From positions 828,124,897 through 828,188,896 of the forward strand of contig NC_081411.1 of assembly GCF_030272615.1 (NCBI RefSeq): a DNA stretch of 64,000 nt, read 5' to 3'. Source of the stretch: Cryptomeria japonica. Taxonomy: Eukaryota > Streptophyta > Pinopsida > Cupressales > Cupressaceae. Under the pieces are notes generated by a model. The model had not been told where the DNA came from and searched no databases. It saw nothing but the letters and a program-made list of their open reading frames with translations. This document shows positions 1 to 11,559 of the stretch, piece by piece. Numbering within the stretch: position 1 is the stretch's first letter; every line of letters starts with the position of its first letter. The translations under genes and the position numbers were made by a program.

Positions 1-330
1 TGAAAATAGAAGCGCTATTTAACACAAAAGCGCTAAATAATAATCAAAAGTGCCAAAAGAAATGAAAATGGGCTAAAAAAAGATACAAAAGCGCAAAAAG
101 AACTCTGTTAGACAAAATTAATTCTCTCTAACAGAGAGCCAAAAGTGCTAAAAGAAGAAACAATAGCGCTATTTAATGGTCAATAGCGCTAAAAGAAAGA
201 TGATAGTGCCAGCTGAGAGACAATAGTGCTATTAATAGGAACAATAGTGCTAAAGTACCAACTTTCGAAGGTGCTAGAGCGTGAACAAAAGCGCTAAAGC
301 GCGAACTGTGTGTCAATTAAAACATGCAAA
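1..330. repeat. Degenerate AGCGCT/AGTGCT short-repeat array
   Basis: At least twelve copies of a short unit of the form (A)AAAGCGCTAAA or CAATAGCGCTATT, some with AGTGCT or AGTGCC, are spaced roughly 15-35 bases apart. The core AGCGCT is its own reverse complement. On the minus strand the array lies just downstream of a primer-binding site, so it sits in the 5' leader of the retrotransposon whose LTR is at 399-1889. The array starts before the window, so its full size is unknown. Confidence 0.7.
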
Positions 331-366
331 AAAGTTAGTACTTTTTGAAAAAATGATATCGGGAGC

Positions 367-396
367 TTGCGTGTTCGATTCACGTCGGGTTCACCA
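367..396 (-). promoter_or_regulatory. Retrotransposon primer-binding site, tRNA-Trp type
   Basis: Read on the plus strand, these 30 bases look like the last 30 of a tRNA: a complete T-arm with GTTCGATTC, an acceptor strand and a terminal CCA. They match the plant tRNA-Trp(CCA) 3' end as I remember it. Because CCA is encoded, this is a primer-binding site on the minus strand, not a tRNA gene. Two bases separate it from the LTR end at 399. The match is longer than the usual 12-18 bases and covers the whole T-arm. Confidence 0.7.
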
Positions 397-398
397 AA

Positions 399-1889
399 TG
401 ATGCTCTGCAAAAAGGAGAATTTTAGGACAATGTAAAGTCGAACACAAACAACAAGCAACAAAACCAGGCGTTAGTGTTAGAAATCAAAATTTAAACAAT
501 AGCCTAATCAAGCATATCAAGAGAGACACAACACATAAGATAGAAAGCTTAATGAATCTAAGAAATGCAACAAGACATCTCCAAATGCTTTCCACCATGC
601 TTGTAGCTTTTCCTCCCTTGTTCCTCTCTTGTCCAAGTTCCCAAATGAGTGTAGCTCTCAGTAGCTTTTTGCACTATTCTGGATGTCTTATGAAGGTTCA
701 AGATTGTAAATGATTTAAACTATGCAAATGCAAGTGTAAAACAAACTAAATATGAGATATTATGTATTTAACTAAGATTAATTTTAGCCCAAAATGACAA
801 TGTGAAATGACTACGCTAAATGCTCTCTAAAATTCACTATAAGTTAGATGCATACAAGTTTTCAGGATCTGGACTATGAAGAAATGAGCTCTATTTATAG
901 GTAAAATGGACCAATGGAGGGTTGAGATTGAGTAATCTCAACAAGGGTCAGGATTGAAGGGCTTAAGATCCATGTGAGGGCTTTCAACCCAATCACAGGA
1001 TGACAAATGTCAGCAAGAGATGGGTTGAGAGGAGAGGGAATAAGCATTAAATGTTTGACATGACTTGAGGGTTAACTTGGGAGGTAACGTTGATGTTGAG
1101 TTGAAAGAATAAAGCCATTATCCAATAAATAATGTCTATATCCAATGGATGAACTCTTGTGCAAGAGTTAGTGAGGATAACCATGGTCAAGCAATAAATG
1201 CTTGAAGAGACCCAAGGGTTAAATGAGGGTTGAGTTAGAGGTAAAGTCTCTAACCATGGGAGCAAGTGGATTTAACCATAAATGGTTATGTAAGAGCGAT
1301 TAATGATCATGTAACAACCATTAGTAGTTTGGAAGACTTTAGGGGTTAGCTTGTTGAACACGTAAAGCATTAAATGCTTTTCAAAGACTTTGGAGTCTTT
1401 GAGAAGTGACTCCAAGTTGCTTAGGAATGTGACAATATTTAGGGGATGGATTAGGCTAATTAGGAATGATTAGAAAGTGGTTAGAAGGGTCTAGAAGGGA
1501 ATTTAGGATTACAAGTGGATTTGGTGGGTTAGGGAAAATAGGATTTAAATTAAAATAAAATTAATTTATTTCAACTTGTGGTTGCAACTTGCATTTGAAG
1601 GAGAATGCAAGTGGGGGGGATTTTTAATGATTTAAACAAATGTCTTAATTATTTATTTAAAAGAGGAAAGGGGGTTAAATTAAATGAATAGGATTTATTC
1701 ATTTAATTGATTGTGATTTTGGTTTAATGAATTAATTGAAATAAATTAAATCATTTATTTAATTAATAGGAGAATGATTGAAGATGAATTAATTAAATGT
1801 TAATTTAATTAACTGTTGGCTAGTGGATTTATTAATCAAATAAATAGTAAATATTCATTTAATTAAATGGACAGATTTATGTGACTACA
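399..1889 (-). mobile_element. LTR of a minus-strand LTR retrotransposon
   Basis: On the minus strand this 1.49-kb segment starts TGTAGTCACATAAAT and ends GAGCATCA, directly before the primer-binding site, so it is a 5' LTR. The first 330 bases on that strand are AT-rich runs of AATTAAATAAAT type, as in the solo LTRs at 20914-21608 and 29423-30221, which start TGTAGACACC. A TATA-like CTATAAATAG-type stretch near 890-900 would fit a U3 promoter read on the minus strand. The element interrupts the copia third ORF that begins at 1890. Its other LTR lies outside the window, so the target duplication cannot be checked. Confidence 0.65.
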
Positions 1890-3250
1890 ACAACATTGTG
1901 TTGGATAAACCCTATCCAATCACAAAGGAAGTCATTTCTATGATCAACAGCTTGAGAGACAGTGGAGAAGTTCCGACAAAGAAGTCAATCTTGAACAGAG
2001 AAGTGGAAGCCCTAACCGGCGTGAAGGGTGATCAACGAGATTTAATCATTAACACAATCATCAACCCTGAGGTGAGGTATGTTTCCTATGGCATTTCTTA
2101 TAAAATTTATTTCAGAATTAGGGAAGATGTCACCTCGACAATTGCAGTGTATATGGCACATGTATGTTTGTGATGGAGAACAAATCATTCGACTTGTGTG
2201 ATTTGCTGAAAGAATTGTTGTTAGAGAATATTAAGATGACAAAAGAGAAGAATTGTGCTTTTCGGTTTGGGTCATTACTTGTAAGTTTGGTGATGTATTG
2301 TTTGGGATCCCTTCTGGCAAAAGATAATGTTATATGGAAGTCAGGTGTTCCAATTGCAAGGCAGATATTTAGATATTTGAATAGTCTGGCTAACAAAGAT
2401 TAAGCTTGTAATGTATATTTCAAATCATTTATGGACATGTGGAGTGTTGACTCTATTTCTGTATCTTTCTTTTTCGATTAAGGAGATTCTTCCTCTAGAA
2501 AGAAGAAAATGAGATAGTTTGTTCCCATTAGTGTTTCTAATACAAAAAGAAACAAGGTGGAAGATGTTGTGGTGACTGATGATCCAGAATCCCCTGTAGC
2601 TGGTGGAGTTTCGGAAGTTGCAGAGCTGGAAGCTGTAGATTCAGATGATGAGTCTAATTTGTTGAAATTGGTTGACAATATGGATGGAATCAAGAAGATT
2701 GGTGTGAGGTGGCTGAATTTAGTCGAGTTGGACAAAATTGAGAGAATTTTGATCAAGAATTTGATCTAAAACAATATGAGCCTTGAAGATATTAGTAATC
2801 TCCTTCAGAAATCCTTGAATGAGGTTTTAAGAGAGAGAATGTATGAGCAATCAGTTGAGGAAAAAGGTCTGGATATGCAGAATCTTGTTGAATGAATGTA
2901 TTGATGCACAAAATTACTTATCAACATGTTTTAAGGAATTGAGGGACTATATCTGCAGTGCTATCAGAATCTATAGGTATTGTATCTCTTGGCCGATAGT
3001 TGCAATGAAGCACAAAAGTAAGATTGATGCAATTGAGAATGAGCTAACAAGTCTAGGCAAGTCTTTTGACTTCCTGAATGATAAGGATGGTGAGCAAAGG
3101 AAAAGAGTTAACACTCTTCAAGCTGAGCTCTTATTGTTGCAAAGGAAGAAAGAAGACTTTGTAAACATGTTTTGGAAGGTTAAGGAGATTGTTGAAGCTA
3201 AGTTAGAGCATTTTTTAGCGTTGCTTGATAATGCAATTGAGTATGAGTAG
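1890..3250 (+). pseudogene. Copia third ORF (ORF3) relic, copy 1
   Basis: Broken coding sequence of a copia third ORF. Open pieces are at 1898-2173, 2164-2403, 2557-2769 and 2843-3250, joined by frameshifts and stops. Blocks shared with the copies near 27.3 kb and 45.1 kb include VRYVSYGISYKIYF and FRFGSLLVSLVMY. The last piece (135 residues) is a charged, probably coiled-coil C-terminus matching the tail of the second copy. The order ORF3, polypurine tract, LTR is that of the 45-49 kb element. The 5' part is lost to the LTR insertion at 399-1889. Function is unknown; the position recalls the env-like ORF of SIRE/Maximus elements, but no domain was recognised. Confidence 0.6.
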
Positions 3251-3612
3251 AATCCATTTGTTTCAAATAGTTTTTTGCATTTAGTTGATCTGTCGGTAGA
3301 GTACAGAAGTCTTTCAGTTAGTATTAAACTGGCCATACATTCTTGGGAATTTCTTCTTCTGGATCTAAAATAAAAATACAGGTTTATATTTCCGAAGAAG
3401 AGTAGTTGAAGGTTCTTGTGTGATATTCAAGTTTTGACATTAATTTGGTTGTATATATTATGTATTTGTCTTTTCCTTTTTCATTAAAGGCATCCTTTGT
3501 CCTTAGTGTCAAAAAGGGGGAGAAAAGAATGTGGTTTCTTGGATTTGAGGAGTTGCATGAGTAAGGGGGAGTTGCATGCAGTTATGATTTGGATATGTTT
3601 TGTCATCAATGA

Positions 3613-4846
3613 CAAAGGGGGAGATTGTTAAACTTGTGTGAATATTATTGTCATTGATGTCATACCATCTATTCAGTTTGGATCGGATAGTGTATGTGGT
3701 CCGGATATTAGTCTGAATGTTGTTGTGGATGTTGTATGCAAGGTTGTATGCAATCAGTATGTGCAATTTCTTATTATGTACAAATCTTGTTGTTATGGTC
3801 AGATGTTATATATGTTGTGGATATATCTAGATGATTCTTGTTCTAGATTTTTGAGTGCACTTTGTGCTCTCATTGATCTCGATATCAGTTATGTGTCTCG
3901 GTATTGGCTGCTTTGGTCAATATCAGTAGCATCTCTTCAAACTTTGTGTTGTGGTCCTCTAGGTACATGTGGAGTCTACATTTTGGAGATATTAAGCTTG
4001 ATCATGTAATGATGAGCTGGTACTCTTGGGTCTGGATGACCCTGCCCCATTCCAATAATCTTGGTATGTGCATTGGCAGTTGAAATATGTAAAGGAAGCA
4101 TGTAGAAGTCTTGTGAAGGCCGACATGGGCATTATTGATAACATGTTGAGGATAGCTGACACACTATTTTGTATTTTTGTCCTCTAGTATATATACATAC
4201 ATATGTAGTAGCTTGATGACAAGGGATAAGTGTATGAAGGTGTGTGTGGTGTACAAAAGAGAGCATCAAAGATAGCAGTGTGTGAAGTGTAAGTTGCAGA
4301 CAACAAAGACAAACAGTGGTGCGGCAGTCCTTTACTAGACTTGTTGTAGGATAGTATACAATGATCTCTAACTGGATCTGCTATAGAGTTTTAAATTTGT
4401 AATCTGAGCTTAACTTTAGAACTGATCTCATGCATTTGGAGATGCAATCCTTTTTAGTTCAACCTTTTCAATTGCAGCGAGCATTCCGACAGTTAGCCAT
4501 TTCCTTGTATATCTGCAGTGAGCAGTCTGGCAGTGAGCCGCTTTTGTAACTTGGCAGTGAGCCACCTGATAGTGAGAAACCCCTTTTGTAAACACAAATA
4601 TAACTAGTTATATTCTCCTAAAAGTTAACACTCTTTTTGAATTTCCCCTTTTGGTTTTCCACAAATAAAATCTAGTGTTTATCTTGTGGTTGTGTTCTTC
4701 ATGTTTATTATGCATTACCTATTCTAGATCAGTCAAGTTTGTTTGATATTTTTTGTGGATGGTTTTAGTTGCAAAGAAGGTTTTTTTTAATTCTGTGGGA
4801 ATACAGATTCATCCTACCCTCTTATTATTACATTGCTTTCAACCTA
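3613..4846 (+). mobile_element. Copia polypurine tract and 3' LTR
   Basis: A polypurine tract (AAAGGGGGAGAT) ends at 3625 and the LTR starts TGTTAAACTTG at 3626. The early phrase TTGTCATTGATGTCA recurs near the start of the LTRs at 23702 and 43106. The 3' edge is less certain. The stretch CAGATTCATCCTACCC, then TTTCAACC near 4840, resembles the ends of the other copia LTRs here, so I place it near 4846. Near 4474-4580 there are four decayed copies of a GGCAGTGAGCC unit. No primer site follows, as expected of a 3' LTR. Confidence 0.6.
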
Positions 4847-4922
4847 ATCAAAAAAATCATCTTATAGAGAAGTCATGTGGTGCAAAGAACCTTTTGAATT
4901 TAAAGATTGAGCTCTAATACCA

Positions 4923-5227
4923 TGTTGAATTTTGTAACACAAGCCTACAAGATAAAATAGAAAACTAGAACACTTTCCACAAAGGAGAGTAGCAAGAAAA
5001 ATATGCCATATTCCCCAAAAGAAAATATTATAGGATGAGTTACAATTGTACAATGAGGTTCTTATAAAGAAAGCATTGAGCTAAATTTACGAGAGCTAAT
5101 CTGCAAGCATGAGGAGATAAAAAATTTCAACTCTAGTTAAACTAGAAGCAAGCACTCCTAAATGAACTTACGAAAAAAAGCATAACTAGTTGTAAAAAAT
5201 CAATTAATAGCTAAAAATGATCTAACT
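4923..5227 (-). mobile_element. Short copia-type LTR, downstream copy
   Basis: About 305 bases, starting on the minus strand at TTAGATCATTTTTAGC (initial TG eroded) and ending AAATTCAACA. It is flanked on the minus strand by a purine tract (CTTAAGGGGGGAAG, plus 5228-5241) upstream and by TGGTATTAGAGC (plus 4911-4922) downstream. The latter is an initiator-Met-tRNA-type primer site. It aligns with the copy at 7330-7578, at roughly 85% by eye, apart from about 58 extra bases here. Having both a polypurine tract and a primer site on one LTR is unusual and suggests a tandem element sharing an LTR. Confidence 0.6.
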
Positions 5228-7329
5228 TCCCCCCTTAAGTGAAACTTAGTGTGTAAAAAAAACTCTAAATGCAAAAATGTAGAAATGGGTCTTGACAACA
5301 AAAGGCCTAATTAGGTACCATGTACAAACCAATAAAGTCTCTCTCAACGGAGAAAAGGAGAAAAACCATGTAGGAAAAAATCCCTCTCCAGAAGCGAGAG
5401 ATGCAATACATGACAAAACATGAATTACTAAAAAAGGAAGGAAGGCCTCACATGGACCCCCCAAGGACAACTTCCTTCACAAAAGTACAATCAAGATTCT
5501 TCCCATAGGAGAGGAAAGAAGAGATGATGTATCCCCCCCATAAGAGAGAAGCTCCAATTTTAAAAATGAAGGCTCGAGGATGAATGTTGACAATGATCAA
5601 AAGTGAAAAAGCATGTGTCTCCCCTTAGGAAGAACAAATCCACTAGACAAGGCTAAAGCAACTCCATGAAAGGAGATGGAATGAATAGTCTTAAGATGTG
5701 TTTCATGGAAGACTGCTCAACTATTCACATGTTTGAATTATGATGTGCTAGACCAATTAAAGAAAATTGAAACAATTGTAAAGATACTCGATGAACAAAC
5801 TTTGAAGACACTGAAGATAGGATGAGATGAATGCTCAAACTATCATCAAAGAGGAAGTGAAGATCCTCAAATATGTCTACAATGTGTGACTCAACAAATA
5901 GCTTTGAAATACCTGGCAAGAAGTCATCCCACAAAGCTAAAAATGGAAGGGAACAATCATCCCATTGAACTAAATCAATAGGGGCTATGAATTAGGCAAT
6001 ACCAATCTAATCAAGAACAATAGAAGATTATGAAAACTGGAAGGGTGATGAGAGACATTTGAGATACAAGACTTGGATCCATGAGAACATGAATGACTTG
6101 TGATATACTCAGCCATATCAAAATTACCATAATCATAGGGTATGCAATCTCCATGTGCAAGAGGAATGACACAATCTACTACAAGATCCTTTGGAAATAG
6201 ACATATATGAGGGTCTCCATAAATCTCCCAAAGACAATATCAAAGTGAGTAGGGACATTCAATGTCCATTAAAGCAAACATAGTGTCAAGATTGGAACTA
6301 GAACAAATCACTCCTACAACATGGTTATTAATGATCCTCCAAGTATATTGACCCCTCTTTGAATCTTGTTGAGAGACGAGTCCATGTAGATAGGTCAAAA
6401 AATTAAACAACCTAAGATGTGTCAAGATTCCCTTTCACCAAGACTCATAATTGCCCTTTGTCAAGCTAATAACGAAAGGATGGACAAAAAAATCCACAAT
6501 ACCTCCTCAAATGAAAATATTAGACCCCAATAATCCCAACATATGTAAATCACATCAAGTGGAGTAACCTCCAACAAATAGATCCATCTCAAGTGCAAAA
6601 ACATCCAAGTTATTAACCAGATTGTTAAAATACAAAAATCTAAACAAAATGTACTTGGAGTACAATCTACATAAAATAGAAATGGATCTAAATAGATGAC
6701 TTCGAGATCTTTTTGACAATATGTAGAAGTCAAAAAACAAAGTCTATTTTCCCAAGTTGTAGCCCCAGAAGTGCAAAAAATAAGTATGACTTTGGAGGCA
6801 TGTAGCAATCACCTAGAGCAAAATTTGACAAAACCACCACAATAAGAAGATTAGCACTAGAACTAGCTTTCTGATGATATTGGGTTTTTCAAAAATAGAG
6901 TTGAGATGTGCAAGATATGGTCAAAAAACCAACTTCATGTCATAATGGGTTTGGAGGCTTGAAAGGGTTTCCAAAAATAGAAACTTTTCAAAACTAACAA
7001 CTTTCCAAAATTTTTTTTTTTTTTTAAATAGAGTTTTCGAAAATAGAAACTTTCTAAAAATATAAAATTTTCAAAAATAGAAAGTGTCTAAAAACAGAAA
7101 GTTTTTGAAAATGTCTAAACTTTTCAAAAATAGAAAAATTTCAAATAAAATTAGATGCCCGTTTTGCTCCAAAAGCTAATAAAAAATCACCCACCTTCAT
7201 ATCCACACAAGAAGGCAAATCTAGGACCCTACAATGCTTCTAAGAAACTAAACCCCCAAAGCTTGAGAAGGGCTTTGTTGAATCTTTGCTTTGATGCCAT
7301 GTTGAATTTAAAGACGTGCTCTAATACAA
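5228..7329 (-). mobile_element. Internal region of short-LTR element
   Basis: About 2.1 kb between the two short LTRs. On the minus strand it starts with a primer site (TTGTATTAGAGC, plus 7318-7329), followed by a second primer-like TGGCATCAAAGC about 30 bases on. It ends in a purine-rich tract. I recognise no gag, protease, integrase or RT motif; open frames are short. It is either a decayed copia element or a large non-coding derivative. A homopolymer T run and repeated AAAATAGAAA phrases lie at 7010-7140. Confidence 0.5.
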
Positions 7330-7578
7330 TGTTGAATTTTGTAACACAAGCATGTAAGATCAAACAACAAACTAGAACACCTTCCACAAACGAGAGTAGC
7401 AGGAAATATATGCCATATTCCTCAAAAGCAAATATTACAAGATGAATTACAGTTGAACAATGAGGTGCTTATAAAAAAAAACATTGAGCTAAATTGAAGC
7501 AAGAACTCCTAAGTGAACTTAAACAAAAAAGCACAATTAGTTGTAAAAAAATAACTAATAGCTAAAAATGCTCTAACA
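7330..7578 (-). mobile_element. Short copia-type LTR, upstream copy
   Basis: 249 bases that start on the minus strand TGTTAGAGCATTTTTAGC and end AAATTCAACA, followed by a primer-like site. It is the 5' LTR partner of 4923-5227. A related fragment of the same family lies at 23104-23290. No convincing target duplication joins this outer edge to the left edge of the downstream copy. Confidence 0.6.
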
Positions 7579-7599
7579 ACACCTGATTCAATGATTCAA

Positions 7600-8400
7600 T
7601 AATTTGGTTGTGAAGCATTAACAACTAGGGAATTTCCCTTTCCTTTCATCTAACTTTTGTATATGTTCTTAGAAGACTTTTCTAATGAAATTTGCTTGCT
7701 TGAATCAATCACCTTGATATTGTTCTTTTCTAGAAGATGTGAAAAGTAATCGATTTGTTTTTTTAAACACTTATGTTCTTCATGGCCAAGCCTCTTATAG
7801 TAAGAACATTTGACCTTCTCATTCTTATGTTGTTCACCTTTTGATGAAGAGGTACATGATTATCTACTTTTGAAGTAGCAGGTTTTTTATCTTTCTTCTT
7901 TTCTTCCTAGTTCTTTTGTTTCCTATCCTACTTGCTAGACCCTTTATGTTCTTGTATGCCTTTATTTATGGCTAAGTCATGTGACATAGATGGTTTAATG
8001 GTATCCATTAGAACCAATTTGTCCTGATTCCTAGTCAATTTTACAACAAATTCATTTAGAGAAGGCATTTTATAGGTGGAACCTATGGTACATTTTCTAG
8101 CATAGAATGTAGAAACAAATACTGAATAGTTAGGACCAAGCTTAAAAAAAATGCTCAAGGTCAGTAGTTTATCATCCTTCTTGATTCTATACTATTCCTA
8201 TCACAATCTAATTGCTTTGGATTTTGTGAAGAAGTCTTGTATGGTGTCAAAATTGGTAGGTTATAACCCTATGAGAGTTCATTCTCTAATTGATGAACCA
8301 TTAACTCATCTTTCTTACCAAATAGAGTTGTCAAAGTGGTCCACACACTCCATTTTTGTTGTGGCAAATTCAATGTGAAAAAGAAGGTCAAGAAATACTA
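7600..8400 (-). pseudogene. Ty1/copia gag relic (UBN2-type)
   Basis: Minus-strand coding remains of a copia capsid polyprotein. The longest open piece (7928-8158) contains FKLGPNYSVFVSTFYARK and KMPSLNEFVVKLTRNQDKL. These blocks recur in the plus-strand gag relic at 28870-29417 (SKLGPNYYVFISTFYS, KMPSLDSFIVDLT). Stops and frameshifts interrupt both ends, and no pol follows. It belongs to the copia gag family often called UBN2 / gag-polypeptide of LTR copia type. Confidence 0.6.
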
Positions 8401-11050
8401 ACATACATAGAGTACCAAGGGCTTCATCACATTTATTAAATGATGTAGTCTTATTGTAACCTGGTGATATCCATGTCTTTTAAGATATATTATCATCTTA
8501 GATTTACATTCGAAATAGTTATGTGGATTCTCTTATTTCTTTTGGATTCGATTGTGTATGCAAATTTTTATCATGAACGTTTTGAATCACACTCTATGAT
8601 TCATCATCGGAATGAAAAATAATTCCAGGGAGATGAAAAAGAACTATTATGCATCCACACTCAATTTATTATGCATCACAATACACTCACAAAGTTTTCA
8701 TTAATACTAATGAAACATGAAGCTCATCCAATACATCCTCCACGTGTCCAAGCATAATGAGTAACCATGTAAATACATACAATATACCATGTTTTAAATA
8801 TGAACTCTACATGAGAACTTAATATGAAAGAGACCCAACCCAACCATTAAACATTTGATTTCTTTTATAGAATCAAGCTCACACAAATACAATTGTGGTA
8901 TTAGAAAACCAATGTGTCACAAAACTGTGAGAACACAAAACCATGACCCCAACATTTACTTTTGGTACAAAGTTTTCCCAACATTAAATATTATTGCAAT
9001 GTGAAACCTACACATAAAATATCTATCCAATGTTACAATATAACTTTGCAGGTGAACCCAAATATATATTTTAATGTAGCTAAACACATCTCTAAAGATG
9101 CAACACAAATAAATATGTATTTTTTGCATGATTAGAATATTTTTTGTGCAATGTGTACAACACCTTTATCCTAACAATAACATCATCTAAAGGTGCTATT
9201 AAAAGGTCAATATACACAAATATATATAACTCTTCTACTAAGAATTGCATGGAATAAATCTTACATAAAAACAAAGTATGCAATGCTTAGCCATTGTAGC
9301 TACATGTATTTATGTATACTGTCAATCCAGTAAAATATTTTTATATTTTTTTATATAATATATCCAATATTTTGAAACAACAATGCTATTGTAAAGATAC
9401 ATTTCTTAAAACAAAATCATAAATTGTTTGATATGGAAAAGAGATGGGCAAATCTAGCAACTTAACTAAAACCAAACTCTCTTTCATAAAATATTGGCAT
9501 ATGAACAAGCCAAAGGTGTTATTCTTAACTAAATCTAATAAAGAGAGTCAAGAAACATGGGTTATATCCTTTTGTTGCTTAGAAGATTGATTGATTGACT
9601 TAGATGTGAGCTAATTAGGTCTTAAAGTATGCAAAATGATAGCATAAATTGGTAAAAAACATTTATAAACAAACAGAAAGCTACATACAAGTACACAAAT
9701 GAAACAAGGATACAAAGGTGCACCTATGATAAAAAAACGAAGCCTAAAATTGGTGGTCAAGTGTGCTAGCATCATAGATCAATAGGTGTCCAACTTTTGG
9801 AAACTACCTAGATCGGGTATCAAAAGACTCAGAACTGCAAAACCTCCAAATGTCAAGTCAAACTAGAAAGACTATGGCATTAGGCAACATAGACTAGGCC
9901 TTTTCTCCTAATTTTTTTTGGTAATCTTTGTCTCAATCTGCTCAATTCTCCTATACCTACAAATTGGGGTTGAATCCTTTATTTAAACCTGCACAAACAC
10001 AAAAGGAGGGGAAAATGGTTGGGTCTATAAAAGAATTTGCCTTAGTCAAACACCCCTTTTGGTGTTTCCACTTCCATGAATAATTAAGTTGGATTTGAGA
10101 TAAAAATGTGTGCTTAGAACCTTAAGTGTGTCTACGATTGTGACGAGAAAATAAGTTCATAAATGTAAACAAGAGCCCTATTCAAGTATATTACTAGAGT
10201 GAACTTTAGATGAGACAATCAAATGGTGATGTATAAATCAACTCAAGAATGAATGAAACATATAAATGATAATGAATGAATGGTAAACATTAGATTTGAT
10301 GCTAAAACTCAAAAGGAAAGGTACAATCTAATCATCAATTAGTAATTCCCTATCATCCTTCAACATTCCTTGAAGCTTCCATAATGATGAATGACAATTA
10401 ATAAAGACTTGATGAAGATCTGATGTTGTGATTATTCCTTAGATTTTGCAGACCTATAGACTCAAATTTGGTAGGATTTTCTCATCGTAAGGATAACATA
10501 ATAATTGATATCTCAAATGAGGAAAGCCTCTATCTTATATAAGAGCTACAAGCTTAAAATTGATAAAAAGTTGACATAAAATGGTCATATTCAAAAATCA
10601 AGACTAGATTCCAGAATGTCGAGGCCAACACTTAAAATATCTAAAATTTCAAGAGATTTTGTCGAGTCATGTGTGCAAATCGACTTAGACCCACTAAAAT
10701 AGGCTCTCGAGAAGCAAGATGTGAGATTTTAGGGCCCTAATATTGGATCCATTCCTAATTTTTGAATTTCATGATGGTTGAATACAAAATAAGATATTTG
10801 AATTTTGAAATATGATAGGACTCGTCTTCTTGATTTGAGGATTAAATTCAAGGCTAGAAGTGGTCCTAAAAATGTCTAGGGGGGTGAAAACTAAAGCAAG
10901 TGCTAAGGAGAAGTGTGAAATTGGATTCACAATTGACGAGTACAATTTATGACAATAAATAAAGTATTCTTCTTATGGTTGAAAAATAATGTACATTAGT
11001 GTTGGGTATCCTTGCAAATAATTATTCATATTGATAAATTACAATATCTT
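8401..11050. other. AT-rich DNA without recognised gene
   Basis: No coding region, RNA gene or element boundary that I can support. Short open frames here have no family motif. The sequence has the base composition of decayed repeats. Confidence 0.5.
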
Positions 11051-11056
11051 CAAATT

Positions 11057-11165
11057 TACTTCTTTTTTGTAGAATCATAAAAATACTTAAATTATCTCCT
11101 TCCTTTTTATAGAATCATAAGAATACTTAAATTTACTTCTTTTTTATAGAATCATAAGGAAGTAT
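11057..11165. repeat. Three-copy tandem repeat of about 50 bases
   Basis: Three decayed copies of a unit built around TTTTATAGAATCATAA followed by GAATACTTAAAT and a C/T-rich stretch. The third copy runs directly into the coding-like segment starting near 11157. Confidence 0.6.
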
Positions 11166-11366
11166 TTAGAGTTTCATGGGCTGACAAAATTAGCTCCGAC
11201 TGAGAGAGTCGATGACTGGGAAGCTAAATTGAAAGGAATCTTTGCTCGCGAGGGACCTGAGCCAACGGAAAAGATTGACTGCTTTCCAAAACTAGTAATA
11301 TCACCTAAAGGTGTTATTGAATCTTCAATAAACACAAATACTTATAGCCTTGCCAACCAAACATAG
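11157..11366 (+). pseudogene. Unrecognised coding-like segment
   Basis: A frame of about 70 codons is open up to a TAG near 11364 and is richer in G+C than its surroundings. It includes FHGLTKLAPTERVDDWEAKL and REGPEPTEKID, with the codon balance of a real protein. No start codon or clear splice sites frame it. It could be a captured or orphan exon or a decayed transposon ORF; I do not recognise the family. Confidence 0.3.
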
Positions 11367-11559
11367 AATAAAATATATCTTCTATAAAAGAATGTGCATT
11401 GCACAAATAGATCTTTCATAAAAATATTTAATTGGGCACTACTTGGATATCATAACTATAAATATTTGTGCCTATTAGGCATTCATAGTGTCTTTAGGTG
11501 ATGGTACTAGAAAATGTTCATATTTTTTAATACAATGAAAAATAATGGGAAAAACAAAT

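Noticed and set aside
367-396. A tRNA gene 3' half
   Set aside because: CCA is encoded, the 5' half of a tRNA is absent, and an LTR edge lies two bases away, so it is a primer-binding site.
3638-4009. 123-codon frame rich in Val, Cys and Tyr
   Set aside because: Contained in the copia 3' LTR; no motif.
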